Positions 62,036-64,000 of a DNA stretch of 64,000 nt are shown here, in pieces; the stretch's first letter is position 1; each line of letters begins with the position of its first letter. The notes beneath the pieces were generated by a model. That model did no database searches. It had not been told where the DNA came from and saw nothing but the letters and a program-made list of their open reading frames with translations. The DNA comes from Brevibacterium sp. 'Marine' (GTDB taxonomy: Bacteria > Actinomycetota > Actinomycetes > Actinomycetales > Brevibacteriaceae): the NCBI RefSeq assembly GCF_012844365.1, contig NZ_CP051626.1, forward strand, positions 1,798,001 through 1,862,000, written 5' to 3'. A program made the translations under genes and the position numbers.

Positions 62036-63612
62036 ACAGTTCTGCACAGACCGAGATCCGGCGCCTCGCCGATGGAATCCGACATGCGCTGTCACTGAGT
62101 GAAGACAAGCTGGCCGGGGACGTTCGCACCGATGCCCAGAATCTGCTCGACCGGGCCGAGGACCGGCTGGGTCTGGGCGAGGACTTCACGGTCGTGGCGT
62201 TCGCCGGGTCGACAGGCTCCGGCAAGTCCTCGCTGTTCAACGCGGTGGCCGGTCTCGAGATCGCCCGTGTCGGCGTGCGTCGACCCACGACCTCACGCCC
62301 GACCGCATGCGTCTGGGGCGAAGGCGGCAACGATGTCCTCGACTGGCTGCACGTGCCCGAACGCAGCCGCACCTGGCGCGAATCGGCACTCGATGGCGAC
62401 GATCAGAGACGCCTGCACGGACTGATCCTGCTCGACCTGCCGGACCACGACTCCACGGCTGTCGAGCACCGTGTCGAGTCGGATCGCCTGGTGGGACTCG
62501 TCGACGTCGTGTTCTGGGTCGTCGACCCACAGAAGTACGCCGACTTCTCACTGCATTCGGAGTACCTGACCAAACTCGCCGAAAACAGTGCGAACATGGT
62601 CGTCGTCCTCAACCAGATCGACAAACTCAGTCCGGAGGAGCAGAAAGCCGCAACCGATCATCTGCGCCAGCTGCTCAACGAAGATGGGCTGAGCGAGACG
62701 AACGTGCGCATCTCCTCGGCAGTGTCCCGAGAAGGCATCCCGGAGATCCGCAGCATCCTCGCCGATACCGTCGACTCCAACGATGCCGCGGCCGAGAGGC
62801 TGCTGGCCGATATGCAGGCGATGGCCAAACGGATCCGGAAGGAACTCGGAGAACCGGTCTCCTCCCCGGACGAATTGGCAGGCGCGTCCCGACTGGTCGA
62901 GACGATGTCGGAAGCCGCCGGTGTCGAAGCTGTGGCGCAGACGGTGCACGACGATTACATCCGCCGTGCCTATCGGAAGACCGGCTACCCTGTCCTCGCA
63001 TGGGCACAGCGCAACGCGCCCGACCCTTTGGGTGCCAAGCACGGTCAGGACCGGGACGAGCTCGTCCGCGCCTCGGTGCCGGCGACGACGAGGGCCCAGA
63101 GCTCCCATGTCCGTCTCATGGCTCACGAACTCATCGCAGAATCCGTGTCGACCATGCCGCAGGCCTGGCAGAACGAGGCCGCGGCGGCGGAGAAGAAGAG
63201 CACGGACGAACTGTCTCAGAACCTCGACTCGGCCGTGACAGCTGTGGAGATCACCCGGCAGAGTCCCGGTTGGTGGTCGCTGGCACATACCCTGCAGATC
63301 ATCTTCTTCGTCGCCTCGCTCATCGGTCTCCTCGGCATCATCGTCTCCGCACTCGTCGCCGCGATCGGGTCGGGTGCCCTGCCGGCATGGTGCTGGATCG
63401 TCAGCTGCGGTCTGTTCGTGATCGGCTGCATCGGCTCCTTCGTGACTTCGCTGATGGCGAAGTCCGCGCGGGCCAGAGGTGCCGAAGAGGCCGCCGCCGA
63501 AGTCGACGGCAGGCTGCGAGACGCGGTCGGTGGCGTCGCTGAGAGCTCGTATCTCAATCCGGTGAAGACCGTCATCGGAGAGCATCGACGGGCCTACGAG
63601 ATGCTCGACTGA
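62032..63612 (+). CDS. membrane-anchored dynamin-like GTPase (YfjP-type), second of a pair
   Basis: A 526-residue GTPase. Walker A is GSTGSGKSS at 59-67, switch VRRPTTSRPT, G3 DLPDHDS and a complete G4 NQID. Two closely spaced membrane helices lie at about 424-475 (IIFFVASLIGLLGIIVSALV), giving a hairpin anchor. The order GTPase-GTPase-ssb is familiar from actinobacterial genomes. The pair resembles tandem dynamin-like systems such as Streptomyces DynA/DynB (membrane remodelling at sporulation septa), but family identity is inferred. Confidence 0.8.
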   Translation: MNSSAQTEIRRLADGIRHALSLSEDKLAGDVRTDAQNLLDRAEDRLGLGEDFTVVAFAGSTGSGKSSLFNAVAGLEIARVGVRRPTTSRPTACVWGEGGNDVLDWLHVPERSRTWRESALDGDDQRRLHGLILLDLPDHDSTAVEHRVESDRLVGLVDVVFWVVDPQKYADFSLHSEYLTKLAENSANMVVVLNQIDKLSPEEQKAATDHLRQLLNEDGLSETNVRISSAVSREGIPEIRSILADTVDSNDAAAERLLADMQAMAKRIRKELGEPVSSPDELAGASRLVETMSEAAGVEAVAQTVHDDYIRRAYRKTGYPVLAWAQRNAPDPLGAKHGQDRDELVRASVPATTRAQSSHVRLMAHELIAESVSTMPQAWQNEAAAAEKKSTDELSQNLDSAVTAVEITRQSPGWWSLAHTLQIIFFVASLIGLLGIIVSALVAAIGSGALPAWCWIVSCGLFVIGCIGSFVTSLMAKSARARGAEEAAAEVDGRLRDAVGGVAESSYLNPVKTVIGEHRRAYEMLD

Positions 63613-63667
63613 GTCGCAGACACGCACCTTCGACTCGAACTCACAACGTGTGCGACTTCGACCCTGA

Positions 63668-63702
63668 TGCCCTGTGGACACAGAACCACTGTCCACAGGG
63701 CA
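63668..63702 (+). terminator. intrinsic terminator between GTPases and ssb
   Basis: A perfect 13-bp stem (63668-63680 with 63690-63702) with a 9-base loop is followed by TTTTCTG. The stem arms read TGTGGACA/TGTCCACA, which also resembles a pair of inverted DnaA boxes. Confidence 0.8.
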
Positions 63703-63802
63703 TTTTCTGACCCTGGACAGCGGACCGGAGGATCGGGCTGACTGGAGATCCATGCGGACACCGCAGACCGCATGGTTTCATCACACCGATTTGGAGACAC
63801 CG

Positions 63803-64000
63803 ATGTCCGCAATCCCGATCACCGTCACCGGCACCATCGCCACAGAACCGACCGCACGCACACTTCCCTCCGGACGTGCCTGCGCCTCCTTCAGGCTGGC
63901 CGTCAATCATTGGAGAGTCGATAAGAGCACAGGCGAATTCATCGACGACGGAACCTCGTGGTTCGGCGTCGACTGCTACGGCGAGCTGGCCAGCAATTCC
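63803..64000 (+). CDS. ssb: single-stranded DNA-binding protein, 5' part
   Basis: The first 66 codons of an OB-fold SSB: ITVTGTIATEPTARTLPSGR and ACASFRLAVNHWRVD, then DGTSWFGVDCYGELA. It runs off the right edge. The ATG follows TTTGGAGACACCG. The pattern fits a secondary actinobacterial SSB (SsbB-like), not necessarily the essential one, since no rpsF or rpsR is adjacent. Confidence 0.9.
   Translation, partial: MSAIPITVTGTIATEPTARTLPSGRACASFRLAVNHWRVDKSTGEFIDDGTSWFGVDCYGELASNS

Noticed and set aside
60338..63612. Phage-defence island built from the two GTPases
   Set aside because: Dynamin-like proteins can act in defence, but the flanks are core genes (tRNA, thiolase, ssb) and the pair is, as far as I recall, widespread in Actinobacteria.

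Overview
The window is high-GC DNA with dense, short-spaced operons and frequent GTG/TTG starts. The gene set is typical of Actinobacteria: UvrD2 with a C-terminal HRDC domain, the fused 2-oxoglutarate decarboxylase Kgd, a SigH/RsrA-type redox switch, ribosomal protein bL37, the mismatch endonuclease NucS, GuaB1, a UPF0182 membrane protein and a MurA with Asp in place of the catalytic Cys. The lysA-hom-thrC-thrB order and overall content suggest a member of the Micrococcales, perhaps Brevibacteriaceae. The genus is inferred. The region looks like core chromosome; I see no insertion sequence, prophage, integrase or CRISPR array.

Layout. 1-11.5 kb: a nudC-like Nudix gene and uvrD2, then a convergent orphan TOMM/E1-like zinc protein, a gene-free stretch with DnaA-box-like repeats, a small zinc metallopeptidase, a second Nudix gene, a DUF2342 zincin-like protein, a PDZ-Lon protease and the large UPF0182 membrane protein. 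11.7-12.7 kb: initiator tRNA and an yceI gene under a palindromic operator. 12.8-17.8 kb (minus strand): doxX-aroA-rsgA-hisN-aminotransferase. 17.9-19.0 kb: sigH-rsrA and the 24-residue bL37 gene. 19.1-25.0 kb: a degenerate SGNH gene, kgd, and divergent guaB1. 25.1-29.1 kb: two CNNM/CorC-type membrane proteins, a VanY-like peptidase and tRNA-Arg(CCG). 29.2-33.8 kb: a MacB/FtsX-type ABC exporter and an MFS permease.

33.8-39.5 kb: an ArgS-like protein without the catalytic domain, then lysA, hom, thrC and thrB (lysine, homoserine and threonine synthesis). 39.6-55.0 kb: rho, prfA, prmC, tsaC, wecA, atpI, the full F1Fo ATP synthase operon atpBEFHAGDC, a DUF2550 gene and murA. This run joins transcription and translation termination, release-factor methylation, tRNA modification, envelope precursor synthesis and energy conversion. 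55.1-57.9 kb: nucS (minus), a small zinc-ribbon-like protein and a DivIVA-like coiled-coil protein (minus). 58.1-60.2 kb: thiolase, thiamine-binding protein, small membrane protein and tRNA-Arg(TCT). 60.3-64.0 kb: two translationally coupled dynamin-like/Era-like GTPases, followed after a terminator by the start of an ssb gene that runs off the window.

The least explained parts are the orphan RRE/E1-like protein next to several peptidases (3.2-11.5 kb), the catalytic-domain-less ArgS relative in front of lysA, the DnaA-box-like cluster far from any dnaA/dnaN pair, and the tandem membrane-linked GTPases before ssb. All functional statements rest on reading the sequence and on recalled family knowledge; no search was run.
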